64,000 nt of DNA from an uncultured Bacteroidia bacterium (GTDB taxonomy: Bacteria > Bacteroidota > Bacteroidia > Bacteroidales > ML635J-15). Positions 1-8,829 of this stretch are shown one piece after another. The stretch lies in contig CADCCZ010000001.1 in NCBI GenBank assembly GCA_902800045.1, positions 1,035,346 through 1,099,345 of the forward strand, written 5' to 3'. A program made the translations under genes and the position numbers. Under the pieces are notes generated by a model. That model was given only the letters and a program-made list of their open reading frames with translations, was not told the DNA's origin and searched no databases. Position 1 is the first letter of the stretch. Each line of letters starts with the position of its first letter.

Positions 1-121
1 CTTCCTTGAATACGCCAAAGCTGTGAGATGTCTTATCCCACGAAATTTGTGGCGCCTTTGTCTGTGCCATCAAAGCGACAGCAGCAAACGATGCTAAAAT
101 AATGAAAAACAACTTTTTCAT
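1..121 (-). CDS. DUF1573 protein, 3' part cut by window edge
   Basis: The first 121 bases, read on the minus strand, encode a start ATG, a lipid-free signal peptide (MKKLFFIILASFAAVALMAQ) and then a stretch with the pattern PQISWDKTSHSFGVFKE. The next gene starts its mature part with PAISWAKTVHDFGTFHE, so the two are tandem paralogues of the DUF1573 family. Members are exported, about 130 residues long, with an immunoglobulin-like fold; their role is not established. Only about 40 codons are inside the window, so the C-terminal part cannot be judged. It lies 18 bases downstream of its paralogue and is probably cotranscribed with it. Confidence 0.8.
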   Translation of the reverse strand, partial: MKKLFFIILASFAAVALMAQTKAPQISWDKTSHSFGVFKE

Positions 122-139
122 AATACCTTATTATTATAA

Positions 140-550
140 TTAATTGTTGGTTTCTTCTGGTTTTGGAGCTGCAGGAATAACTTCGCCGGTAATTCTTACT
201 ATCGAAGTCGGCTGGAACTCGTTTGTTGTTACAGTTATCTGCTTTGTGAACTTACCAGGTCTGTTCTTCGGATTGTACGAAGCCTTTACATAACCTTTTC
301 CGCCCGGCTGAACAGGCTCCTTGGTGTAGTCGGTTGCTGTACAACCGCACGATGCCTTTACATTGGTAAGAAACAACGGCTTGTCGCCAGTATTGGTAAA
401 CTCAAATATTGCAGTCTGTATTCCATCTTCTTCGTGAAAAGTTCCGAAATCGTGAACTGTCTTTGCCCATGAAATTGCAGGTTCTGACTGCTGTGCCATC
501 ATAATTCCTGAAAACACAATCGCCAATGCCAATAAAACTATTCTCTTCAT
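140..550 (-). CDS. DUF1573 domain-containing exported protein
   Basis: A 136-residue protein with a signal peptide ending near MAQ (about residue 20). The mature part has the DUF1573 layout: a DFGTF motif near residue 35, a central FTNTGDKPL strand pair, the KASCGCTATDY cysteine motif around residue 65, and PGGKGYVKASYNP. The CGC motif in the middle is the hallmark of the family. The protein should be periplasmic or surface-located. It is followed after 18 bases by a paralogue, so this is a tandem duplication. A TAGATTTG promoter element lies 24 bases before the ATG. Function is unknown. Confidence 0.85.
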   Translation of the reverse strand: MKRIVLLALAIVFSGIMMAQQSEPAISWAKTVHDFGTFHEEDGIQTAIFEFTNTGDKPLFLTNVKASCGCTATDYTKEPVQPGGKGYVKASYNPKNRPGKFTKQITVTTNEFQPTSIVRITGEVIPAAPKPEETNN

Positions 551-573
551 AACCTTTAATTTTTATAGTTTGC

Positions 574-581
574 AAATCTAA
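574..581 (-). promoter_or_regulatory. Bacteroidota -7 element for the DUF1573 pair
   Basis: Minus-strand TAGATTTG fits the TAnnTTTG consensus of Bacteroidota sigma-A promoters. It is 24 bases upstream of the ATG at 550. I see no TTTG at the usual distance for a -33 element. Confidence 0.5.
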
Positions 582-619
582 TTATTTATCAAGCATACAT
601 TGCTTACAAATCACGCACC

Positions 620-645
620 AAAAAAAGCGAAAATATCAATTCGCT
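620..645 (-). terminator. Intrinsic terminator after tsaD
   Basis: On the minus strand the stem AGCGAA / TTCGCT (loop of 8) is followed by a run of T, about 20 bases past the tsaD stop at 666. Confidence 0.6.
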
Positions 646-665
646 GAATTAAAAAAATGTTAAAC

Positions 666-1688
666 CTATATTTCCATGAAGTTTATCCTCGCCTGCGGTA
701 TGACCGAAAGCGGTGATATTTTTCCTTTCATATACATATAATATCCTACTAATGCAATCATTGCAGCGTTGTCGGTAGTGTAGCTAATCTTTGGTATGTA
801 AACTTCCCATTTCTTTTTTTCGGCTGCCAGCAACATTCTGTTTCGCAGTCCCGAATTTGCAGAAACTCCACCCGAAATGGCAACCCTTCTTATGCCGGTC
901 TGCTTTACAGCCTTCTCCAACTTGTTGAACAAGATGTCGATAATGGTTTTCTGCAGCGATGCCGCCAAGTCGTTCACATTTTCGGCAATGAAATTCGGAT
1001 TCTTGGCCACCTCGTCGCGTACCGTATATAAAAAAGAGGTTTTCAGTCCGCTGAAACTATAGTCGAAGCCAGGAATCGAAGGCTTTGCAAACTTAAATCT
1101 GTTCTCGTCGCCTATTTTCGACAGCTTATCGATGACTGGACCTCCCGGATATGGCAGTCCCATAACCTTGGCACACTTGTCGAAAGCCTCTCCTGCTGCA
1201 TCATCTATTGTCTTGCCAATAATCTCAAAATCAAGGTAATCCCTCACAAGCACTATCTGAGAATGTCCGCCCGACACAAGCAGGCAAAGAAACGGAAACT
1301 GAGGCACGCAATCGTCCTCGCCCTTTTCCCTCAGGAAATGTGCAAGTATATGTCCGTGCAGATGGTTGACACCAACCAGCGGAATACCTAGCGACACCGA
1401 AAGGCCCTTGGCAAACGATGCACCGACCAACAACGAGCCCAACAAGCCAGGCCCCTTTGTAAAAGCTATAGCATCAAGTTCGTCCATTCCGATTCCAGCA
1501 CGCTCAATCGCTTCCTTTACCACCAAAACTATATTCTGCTGGTGAGCCCTGCTTGCGAGTTCAGGAACCACACCGCCATACTTCTCGTGAATAGCCTGAG
1601 TATTAATGACATTCGACAACAATTTTCCATCGCAGACAACCGATGCCGAAGTATCATCGCATGAAGATTCTATACCTAAAATTTTCAC
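666..1688 (-). CDS. tsaD: tRNA N6-adenosine threonylcarbamoyltransferase TsaD
   Basis: TsaD transfers the threonylcarbamoyl group from threonylcarbamoyl-AMP to A37 of ANN-decoding tRNAs, working in the cytoplasm with TsaB and TsaE. The 340-residue length is normal for the family. Visible motifs are the N-terminal LGIESSCDDT, the metal ligands in NHLHGH (His109 and His113), LLVSGGHSQ, and the C-terminal SGGVSANSGLR nucleotide-binding segment. The ATG at 1688 gives the expected N terminus, and a TAAATTTG promoter element lies just upstream. It is divergent from the tamB-like gene. I am confident of the assignment. Confidence 0.97.
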   Translation of the reverse strand: MKILGIESSCDDTSASVVCDGKLLSNVINTQAIHEKYGGVVPELASRAHQQNIVLVVKEAIERAGIGMDELDAIAFTKGPGLLGSLLVGASFAKGLSVSLGIPLVGVNHLHGHILAHFLREKGEDDCVPQFPFLCLLVSGGHSQIVLVRDYLDFEIIGKTIDDAAGEAFDKCAKVMGLPYPGGPVIDKLSKIGDENRFKFAKPSIPGFDYSFSGLKTSFLYTVRDEVAKNPNFIAENVNDLAASLQKTIIDILFNKLEKAVKQTGIRRVAISGGVSANSGLRNRMLLAAEKKKWEVYIPKISYTTDNAAMIALVGYYMYMKGKISPLSVIPQARINFMEI

Positions 1689-1702
1689 TTCGCTTTTTTT
1701 TG

Positions 1703-1710
1703 CAAATTTA
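1703..1710 (-). promoter_or_regulatory. -7 element for tsaD
   Basis: Minus-strand TAAATTTG matches TAnnTTTG, 15 bases before the tsaD ATG. The short leader and absence of a clear -33 TTTG keep confidence moderate. Confidence 0.45.
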
Positions 1711-1750
1711 CAATTCTTTAATTTAGGCTGTCAATAATTTTTAAGATATT

Positions 1751-1773
1751 TGCAGTTTATTCTTTAAACTGCA
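1751..1773 (+). promoter_or_regulatory. Perfect 9-bp hairpin just before the tamB start
   Basis: TGCAGTTTA (1751-1759) and TAAACTGCA (1765-1773) form a perfect stem with a 5-base loop, ending 6 bases before the TTG start codon at 1780. There is no Shine-Dalgarno-like run in between. It could influence translation of the TTG-started gene; this is inference. Confidence 0.4.
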
Positions 1774-1779
1774 GAAATT

Positions 1780-4700
1780 TTGCACAGATATAAGATCAGA
1801 AGGTTTTTTATTATTTTGTTCTTACTAATAGTCAAGGACTTAATACTTCTTATTGTCATTCTGAACTCCCCCTATCTGCAAAGCCTAATTGCAAAAAAAT
1901 GCATAGAATTCTTCGCCGACCACTACAATATAGAGCTAACTGTAGGCGATGTTTACCTGAAAATACCCAACAAAGTCGTATTGTACGATGTCGAAATGAA
2001 GGACTCGTGCGGAAACATGCTCCTCTCTGCCGACGACATGGAGGCTTCGGTCGAAAGGTTCTCGATACGGAAAAATTTCCTCTTGCTTTCGGAGGTGAAA
2101 CTCGACAAGCCATACATCAACGCCAGCATCGACCAGCATGGCAACGCCAACTACGAATACATCCTGCGGAAATTTGCTTCCGACGACACTACTAGCATAG
2201 ACTTCAACGTGATATGCCGGAAATTTACCATTGCCAACGGACATCTAAAATATTCCGACCAAAGATACGGAAGCACAGCGGCACTATTCAATCCGCACGA
2301 CATCGACATCAACGACTTTAACGTCGAAATCAGCCGTTTCAGATATCTTAACGACACGCTAAATGTAAATATCGACAATTTCACGATGAACGAGAAATCT
2401 GGAATCGCCATCAACCGCATTGCTGGAAAAATAAAATACTACGACAAAGGCATAAACCTTGAAAATCTTGAAATTAAGACCGATTATTCGCAGCTCGCAT
2501 GCTCCGAAATAACTGTAAAGGGCAAAGACGAGCTCTACCTGAGCAATCCGATGGAGCAGATTGAAAAACTTACGGTCAACATAGATACCATTGTATTCTG
2601 CGTTGCCGACCTAGCTCCTTTCCTTCCTCAATACGAAGGCTTTACCGATAGTTTACATATAAGAGGAAACTTCTCGGGACGACTCGACGACTTCAAATTC
2701 AAGAACTTCGGCATTTCAATGTACAATAGCACAAGGCTTTATGCAAACTTGTCGGTCAACGGATTCCCCGATGTAGAACAGACTATCGTCTTCGGCAACA
2801 TTTCCGACATGTACACCAGCAAAAACGACATAAACAGGTTGCTGCGCATAATATCTCCAGAAAATCCCGTGCAGATTCCTGCTGCCTTCGACAACCTAGA
2901 CCACATTGCATTCAACGGAAACCTGTCGGGTATGCTCAACGATATGATGGCATTCGGACAGTTTACGACAAACTTCGGCAGCATAAAGACCGATATCGCA
3001 CTTATGCCCGACTGGAAGGCGAAGACGTTTGCATACGACGGAAAAATATCAACCACCGACCTTGATCTTCACAATATTATTTCGGGAAACAACAAACTCG
3101 GACTGCTATCGCTAAACGTAAACATAAAAGGAAATGTCGACTCGCTGTCGCACACACAAAACCAACTCAACGGCAGAATAAACCGACTCGACTTCAACGG
3201 ATACAGCTACAACGACATAAATGTAAACGGCAGACTGTCGAACCAGATGTTCGATGGTAAAATAGCCATCAACGACCCGAACATCTCTGCCGAACTTATC
3301 GGAAGCTACAATTTCGGAAGCAAAAACAACAATATTGAAATCTCTAGCGACGTATATGCCGACCTCAAGGCATTGAACTTTGCTCCCGAAAACGCCAACG
3401 ATTCGAAAATCAGATTTGTGCTGGGCGCAAATATCAGCGGAGACCTTCTCAACCACCCAATAGGCGACATTACATTGAGCCAGGCCGAATTCAACATCGA
3501 CGACAAAAAAATTAAAATCGATAGGCTGTCAGCTGTCGCCGAGGAGCACGCCAACAACGAACATAGCATTAATGTGTCGTCAGAATTTATCGAATTCAAC
3601 ATTTACGGAAGATACAACCTCAGCGAAGTCCCTGGTGTCCTGTACGGAATGATTTCAAAAACCATCCCGTCGATACTTGGAGAACCAAGCCAATCGCCCA
3701 AAAGCGACAACAACTTCACCTACTCGTTCCGTCTGAAGAACATAAACGACTTTACCAAATTTTACGATACAGAACTCAACTTCAAAGGCGACATTTACTC
3801 GTCGAACGGCTATGTTTTCGGAAACGCACAGACTCTTTACGGCAAAATAAACCTCCCCGAAATAACAAGAGGCGAATACACTATCGGCGAAAGCAGCATC
3901 GAATTGTCAAGCATAAACGGACTATCGACGCTATACATTAACACAAAGAATTTCGGATACAACAATTTTACTTTCGAAGATATAAAACTTAACGTCGATG
4001 CCGAAAACGACAGCATTGCCCTCAATACAAACTGGGGAGGAAACGACAGCAGTCAAAACAGCGGTTTCTTCACTCTTGGCACCAAGTTCATTCCCAACGA
4101 AAACGACTCCATGCCACGCATCGAAGCCCACATTTCTCCGTCTCAATTCATTTTCGGAGAAACCATTTGGAAACTCGGAGAATCGAACATCAACTACGAC
4201 AACAAGGAAATCGAAATCGACAACCTAAAACTCACCAACGCCAACCAAATCCTGAGCCTCAAGGGATTTGTTTCGAAAGACCCGAACAAAGTCCTGTCGT
4301 TCATGATTGACAACGTAGATGTAGGAAATATAAATAGAATTACAGAACCTAAAGGCTACGAATTCGGCGGAATTCTATCTGGAAGCGGACGTGTGGCAAA
4401 CCTATACGATATTCCAATATTCACAGCCAACGTAAACATCATCGACCTTAGCATAAACCACGAAAACCTCGGCAAGCTAAACCTCTCATCGAAATGGGAA
4501 AACCAAAACAAGGCTTTCGTCGTGAGCGGCACCAACAAGTATATCGAAATGAAGGGAACATATCTCACCGAAATCGATAGCGTTAATGCCAGCATCATGC
4601 TAAAGAACCTGAAACTCGACATATTCGACAAATATCTCAACAACTACGAAATCAGCGGACTTAAAGGCGATGCAAACGGAATTCTGACAATCACCGGAAG

Positions 4701-6243
4701 CATCAAACAGCCGCAGATGAACGGCAGCATAAGCCTAAAAGAAACAGAATTCGTATACGACTATCTGAAACTCAAAGCTTTAACCGAAGACAAAATATAC
4801 ATCAGCAGCGACAAAATATATTTCGATAATTTCAAGGTTCTAGACGAAAACGGCAACGAGGGAACAATAAACGGCGGAATTTACCACGACAATTTCAAGG
4901 ATTTCCGCTTCGAACTGCTCGCCGACCTCAACGACTACAAAGTAATGAACACCAAGTTCTCGGACAACAATCTTTTCTACGGAACCGTATACGCAACAGG
5001 CGGACTCGCTGTGGAAGGCACACCAAAGGACTTCTCGATATACGCAGGCGCAACCACTGAGGCTGGAAGTAAATTCATTCTGCCAATGGAAGACAGCTAT
5101 CACTCACAAAACACCAGCTACCTCACATTTATTACCAGCAACGAACAAGAGGACGAGATCTCTCATCACAATTTCTCGTCAAGCAAGTACTCAATAAAAC
5201 TCGACGTGAACGTACAGCCCGAAACCGAAGTTCAAATTGTCTTCGATCCACGTACCGGCGACCGTATTAAAGCCAATGGCGAAGGCATGCTGAAAATTGA
5301 ATACACTTCCGACGAAGAACTTTACATGTACGGCGAAATCGAAGTTGTAAAAGGTGACTACCTATTCACACTCGAAAACATTATAAACAAACGCTTTACA
5401 ATTCCAGCCGGCGGTACAATAACATGGAACGGCAATCCCTACGAAGGAAAACTTAACCTTGACGCTGTATATACCACAACGGTTTCGCTCAAGGAACTCA
5501 TGCGCGAAGAATACGACACCACCGACAGCTACAGCCAGAAGGCCAACGTAGAATGCCACATGCATCTGAACGGAAACCTGATGTCGCCCGAAATACAGTT
5601 CAGCATAAACATCCCTAACGCACCCGACAAAGTTAAGACAAAACTGGCAAGCCTCACGCAGGACGAAATCAACAAGCAGCTGCTGTACGTACTTGTAATC
5701 AATCAGTTCTACGACCCCAACGCCGAAATGCTGAACCAAACAGGTACAACAACCAACGCTGTGGGCGTAACAACCACCCAGATGCTTTCGAACCAGCTAA
5801 GCAACTGGATTTCGCAGATTGTAAAGGATGTAGATGTCGGTTTCAAGTACAAACCTGGCACCGAAATGTCGGGGCAGGAAATCGAAGTAGCTCTAAGCAC
5901 ACAGATATTTAACGACCGCCTGCTTATAAACGGCAACCTCGGCATAAGCGACAAGAGGTTCAACAACGAAAACCTCGTCGGCGATGTCGAAGTCCAGTGG
6001 AAACTTAACAAAAAAGGTACGTTACGTATAAAAGGGTTCTCTCGCAAGAACACCGACCTCGAAGCCGAATACGGCCCCTACACCACTGGTGCCGGCATCT
6101 TCTACACCGAAGAGTTCGACACCTTCGGCGAACTCATGCGCAAAATCTGGGACGACATAACCTTCAAGCAGGCTCGCGAACGCCACAAGGCAAAGAAAGC
6201 CCAGAAGAAAACAACTTCGGTCAAGGTAAGACCTAAACAATAA
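1780..6243 (+). CDS. tamB: TamB-like translocation/assembly module protein (DUF490)
   Basis: A 1487-residue protein with one N-terminal membrane helix (about residues 8-30) followed by long beta-rich AsmA/TamB repeats and a C-terminal DUF490 domain (roughly residues 1050-1440; GDYLFTLENIINKRF and GNPYEGKLNLDAVY are typical). TamB proteins bridge the inner and outer membranes and help assemble outer-membrane proteins or move lipids. The frame has a TAA stop at 1765-1767 and no ATG before the membrane helix, the first in-frame Met coming about 75 residues in. The start must therefore be TTG at 1780, or ATT just before it. A basic Lys-rich tail ends the protein. It is divergent from tsaD and ends in a hairpin-rich gap. 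Confidence 0.85.
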   Translation: MHRYKIRRFFIILFLLIVKDLILLIVILNSPYLQSLIAKKCIEFFADHYNIELTVGDVYLKIPNKVVLYDVEMKDSCGNMLLSADDMEASVERFSIRKNFLLLSEVKLDKPYINASIDQHGNANYEYILRKFASDDTTSIDFNVICRKFTIANGHLKYSDQRYGSTAALFNPHDIDINDFNVEISRFRYLNDTLNVNIDNFTMNEKSGIAINRIAGKIKYYDKGINLENLEIKTDYSQLACSEITVKGKDELYLSNPMEQIEKLTVNIDTIVFCVADLAPFLPQYEGFTDSLHIRGNFSGRLDDFKFKNFGISMYNSTRLYANLSVNGFPDVEQTIVFGNISDMYTSKNDINRLLRIISPENPVQIPAAFDNLDHIAFNGNLSGMLNDMMAFGQFTTNFGSIKTDIALMPDWKAKTFAYDGKISTTDLDLHNIISGNNKLGLLSLNVNIKGNVDSLSHTQNQLNGRINRLDFNGYSYNDINVNGRLSNQMFDGKIAINDPNISAELIGSYNFGSKNNNIEISSDVYADLKALNFAPENANDSKIRFVLGANISGDLLNHPIGDITLSQAEFNIDDKKIKIDRLSAVAEEHANNEHSINVSSEFIEFNIYGRYNLSEVPGVLYGMISKTIPSILGEPSQSPKSDNNFTYSFRLKNINDFTKFYDTELNFKGDIYSSNGYVFGNAQTLYGKINLPEITRGEYTIGESSIELSSINGLSTLYINTKNFGYNNFTFEDIKLNVDAENDSIALNTNWGGNDSSQNSGFFTLGTKFIPNENDSMPRIEAHISPSQFIFGETIWKLGESNINYDNKEIEIDNLKLTNANQILSLKGFVSKDPNKVLSFMIDNVDVGNINRITEPKGYEFGGILSGSGRVANLYDIPIFTANVNIIDLSINHENLGKLNLSSKWENQNKAFVVSGTNKYIEMKGTYLTEIDSVNASIMLKNLKLDIFDKYLNNYEISGLKGDANGILTITGSIKQPQMNGSISLKETEFVYDYLKLKALTEDKIYISSDKIYFDNFKVLDENGNEGTINGGIYHDNFKDFRFELLADLNDYKVMNTKFSDNNLFYGTVYATGGLAVEGTPKDFSIYAGATTEAGSKFILPMEDSYHSQNTSYLTFITSNEQEDEISHHNFSSSKYSIKLDVNVQPETEVQIVFDPRTGDRIKANGEGMLKIEYTSDEELYMYGEIEVVKGDYLFTLENIINKRFTIPAGGTITWNGNPYEGKLNLDAVYTTTVSLKELMREEYDTTDSYSQKANVECHMHLNGNLMSPEIQFSINIPNAPDKVKTKLASLTQDEINKQLLYVLVINQFYDPNAEMLNQTGTTTNAVGVTTTQMLSNQLSNWISQIVKDVDVGFKYKPGTEMSGQEIEVALSTQIFNDRLLINGNLGISDKRFNNENLVGDVEVQWKLNKKGTLRIKGFSRKNTDLEAEYGPYTTGAGIFYTEEFDTFGELMRKIWDDITFKQARERHKAKKAQKKTTSVKVRPKQ

Positions 6244-6271
6244 TATGTCATAAAGCATTTATCGCACCCCC

Positions 6272-6287
6272 GACCCCGTCAGGGGTC
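6272..6287. repeat. Palindromic REP-like element, copy 1
   Basis: GACCCC-GTCA-GGGGTC forms a perfect 6-bp stem. The same core with flanking CCC and ATG occurs again 65 bases downstream. It lies between convergent genes and lacks a T-run, so it looks like an intergenic repeat rather than a terminator. Confidence 0.5.
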
Positions 6288-6325
6288 ATGCTGTTGTTGA
6301 AAAGAAAAAAAACGTTGACACAATA

Positions 6326-6357
6326 CCATGCTCCCGACCCCGTTAGGGGTCATGGTT
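6326..6357. repeat. Palindromic REP-like element, copy 2
   Basis: GACCCC-GTTA-GGGGTC with an additional outer stem ACCAT / ATGGT (6326-6330 and 6353-6357). It shares the core of the element at 6272-6287; the loop differs by one base. Confidence 0.5.
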
Positions 6358-6420
6358 CGGTAACGTTGGCACACGTTTTTGTCGCGATAGCATACAAAAA
6401 CTGTGACAACGCGAACAAAC

Positions 6421-6452
6421 AAAAAAGGAATGTAACAAAACCGCTACATTCC
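6421..6452 (-). terminator. Intrinsic terminator after hppA
   Basis: On the minus strand GGAATGTA (6445-6452) pairs with TACATTCC (6427-6434) around a 10-base loop, followed by TTTTTT. It lies about 50 bases past the hppA stop. Confidence 0.75.
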
Positions 6453-6500
6453 CTTTAAATATTCGTATGTCCACACCTTCGACAGGTGCAGCAATCTTTT

Positions 6501-8690
6501 TTACAACAAGTGATAGCTTACAACAAGTCCTGCCATCACGATGCTAACCATGCTCATAAGCTTGATAAGGATGTTGAGCGAAGGTCCCGACGTGTCCTTA
6601 AACGGATCGCCAACAGTATCACCAACAACGGTTGCCTTGTGATTTTCAGAACCTTTGCCACCAAAATTGCCTTCCTCGACATACTTCTTGGCATTGTCCC
6701 ATGCACCACCAGCGTTAGCCATAAATACAGCCAGAACAAATCCGCATGACAATCCGCCAATGAGCAGACCGAGTACACCAGGAACACCAAGTACCAAACC
6801 TGTAATCACAGGAACAAGGATTGCCAGTATCGACGGTAACAGCATTTCACGCTGTGCACCCTTGGTCGAAATTGCAACACAACGCTCGTAGTCAGGCTCT
6901 GCCTTGCCTTCGAGAATACCAGCAATGGTACGGAACTGACGGCGCACCTCCTCTACCATCTTCTGTGCTGCGCGTCCTACTGCATTCATAGTCATTCCGC
7001 AGAACACAAATGCCATCATTGCGCCAATGAACACACCGACAAGCACCATAGGATTCATAAGGTTGACATTGTATGCCTCCATAAAGTCAACCAATGTTGC
7101 CTTGGCTGCCTCAACGCCATTTGGCAACGACTCCCCTACTCGTATCAAAGCCATCTTTATCTCCTCGATGTACGAAGCCAACAAAGCAAGCGCCGTAAGA
7201 GCTGCCGAACCAATGGCAAAGCCCTTTCCTGTTGCAGCTGTCGTATTTCCGAGAGCATCAAGAGCATCGGTACGCTTGCGGACTTCGGGTTCCAGACCGC
7301 TCATCTCGGCATTACCACCAGCATTGTCGGCTATAGGTCCGTACGCATCGGTTGCAAGAGTAATTCCAAGAGTCGACAACATACCGACAGCAGCAATTCC
7401 GATTCCGTACAAGCCCATGCTTAAATTTTCGGCAGTAAAATCGATGCTGAACCCATTTGCACACAAATACGAAAGCACAATAGCACATCCGACGGTAATC
7501 ACTGGAATTGCCGTAGAAAGCATTCCCAAGCCCAAACCCGAAATAATTACGGTTGCAGGACCAGTCTGCGAACTTTCGGCAACCTTCTGTGTAGGACGAT
7601 AAGTCTGTGAAGTATAATATTCGGTTGATTTACCAATAATTACACCAGCGAGCAGACCTACAACCACCGACAGCGAAACCTGCCACCACTGGTTGGTTTC
7701 GGTACCGAAAAGCCATGCAAATATTCCGAATGTTGCAACTGCGATGAGTACTGCCGCAGTGTTTGTTCCGCGCGACAATGCCGAAAGCAACTGTTTCATG
7801 CCGGCATCTTCCTTAGTGCGAACGAGGAAAATTCCAATCAACGAAAGGATAACGCCCACAGCAGCGATAAGCGACGGTGCCAGAACAGCCTTCAACTGCA
7901 TTCCCTCTACTGCCGATGTTGCAAATGCCGATGCACCGAGAGCCATCGTTGCAAGTATCGAACCTGCGTAGCTTTCGTAAAGGTCGGCACCCATACCTGC
8001 CACGTCACCGACGTTGTCGCCAACGTTGTCGGCAATTGTTGCCGGGTTGCGCGGATCGTCCTCGGGAATATTGTATTCGGTCTTACCTACGAGGTCGGCG
8101 CCAACATCTGCGGCCTTGGTGTAGATACCGCCACCCACGCGGGCAAACAATGCCTGTGTAGAAGCACCCATGCCAAAGGTAAGCATGGTTGTTGTTATTA
8201 TTATAAGGTGATTCTCGGCTGGAATGAAATAATCGAGTACGATGAACCATACCGAAACATCGAGCAAAGCAAGCCCAACAACAACAAGACCCATTACAGC
8301 ACCCGACCTGAAAGCCACCTGCAAACCGCTGTTGAGCGATTTACGTGCAGCATTAGCTGTACGTGCCGATGCGTATGTTGCAGTCTTCATGCCAAAGAAT
8401 CCTGCCAATCCCGAAAAGAAACCTCCAGTCAGGAAAGCAAACCATACCCATTCGTTCTGCAATCCAAAAAACGACATTACACCAAATACAACAGCAAGGA
8501 TGACAAAAACAATTATCACGACCTTGTACTGCTGCTTCAGGTAAGCCATAGCACCACTCCTTACATGGCGGGCAATCTTTTTCATGAGGTCGGTACCCTC
8601 ATCGGCCTTTATCATCTGCCTAAAAAAGATATAGGCAAAAAGCAAGGCAATTATTGATGCCGCCAACGCCAAATAAATAATCCACTTCAT
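6501..8690 (-). CDS. hppA: Membrane-bound ion-pumping pyrophosphatase
   Basis: This enzyme hydrolyses pyrophosphate and pumps Na+ and/or H+ across the inner membrane, recovering energy in fermenters. The protein is 729 residues with about 16 membrane helices. The catalytic DVGADLVGKTE is at residues 195-205, and DNVGDNVGDVAGMGADLYES at 221-240 supplies metal ligands and the ion-gate Glu239. GNTTAATGKG at 481-490 has Ala rather than Lys at the K+-site position, as in K+-dependent enzymes. The Glu spacing after DVAGMGADL matches Na+-transporting members. The longer frame reaching back to 8798 is rejected because a TTTG-N20-TACATTTG promoter lies inside it; the ATG at 8690 gives the usual N terminus. 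Confidence 0.95.
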   Translation of the reverse strand: MKWIIYLALAASIIALLFAYIFFRQMIKADEGTDLMKKIARHVRSGAMAYLKQQYKVVIIVFVILAVVFGVMSFFGLQNEWVWFAFLTGGFFSGLAGFFGMKTATYASARTANAARKSLNSGLQVAFRSGAVMGLVVVGLALLDVSVWFIVLDYFIPAENHLIIITTTMLTFGMGASTQALFARVGGGIYTKAADVGADLVGKTEYNIPEDDPRNPATIADNVGDNVGDVAGMGADLYESYAGSILATMALGASAFATSAVEGMQLKAVLAPSLIAAVGVILSLIGIFLVRTKEDAGMKQLLSALSRGTNTAAVLIAVATFGIFAWLFGTETNQWWQVSLSVVVGLLAGVIIGKSTEYYTSQTYRPTQKVAESSQTGPATVIISGLGLGMLSTAIPVITVGCAIVLSYLCANGFSIDFTAENLSMGLYGIGIAAVGMLSTLGITLATDAYGPIADNAGGNAEMSGLEPEVRKRTDALDALGNTTAATGKGFAIGSAALTALALLASYIEEIKMALIRVGESLPNGVEAAKATLVDFMEAYNVNLMNPMVLVGVFIGAMMAFVFCGMTMNAVGRAAQKMVEEVRRQFRTIAGILEGKAEPDYERCVAISTKGAQREMLLPSILAILVPVITGLVLGVPGVLGLLIGGLSCGFVLAVFMANAGGAWDNAKKYVEEGNFGGKGSENHKATVVGDTVGDPFKDTSGPSLNILIKLMSMVSIVMAGLVVSYHLL

Positions 8691-8767
8691 ATAAATAAAT
8701 TTTAAATTACTAACTACCAACAAGATACAAAAGCACACACAAATTATGGCTTCATATCTTCGGAGCG

Positions 8768-8799
8768 CAAATGTAGAGCGATTTTTCAACCTCGCCAAA
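8768..8799 (-). promoter_or_regulatory. hppA promoter
   Basis: Minus-strand TTTG (8796-8799), 20-base spacer, TACATTTG (8768-8775). This matches the Bacteroidota consensus and leaves a leader of roughly 70 bases before the ATG at 8690. Confidence 0.65.
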
Positions 8800-8829
8800 C
8801 ATTTTTTATGAACAGATTATTGCTATTCG

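Noticed and set aside
8691..8798. N-terminal extension of the pyrophosphatase
   Set aside because: The extension contains the TTTG-N20-TACATTTG promoter and has no counterpart in the family.
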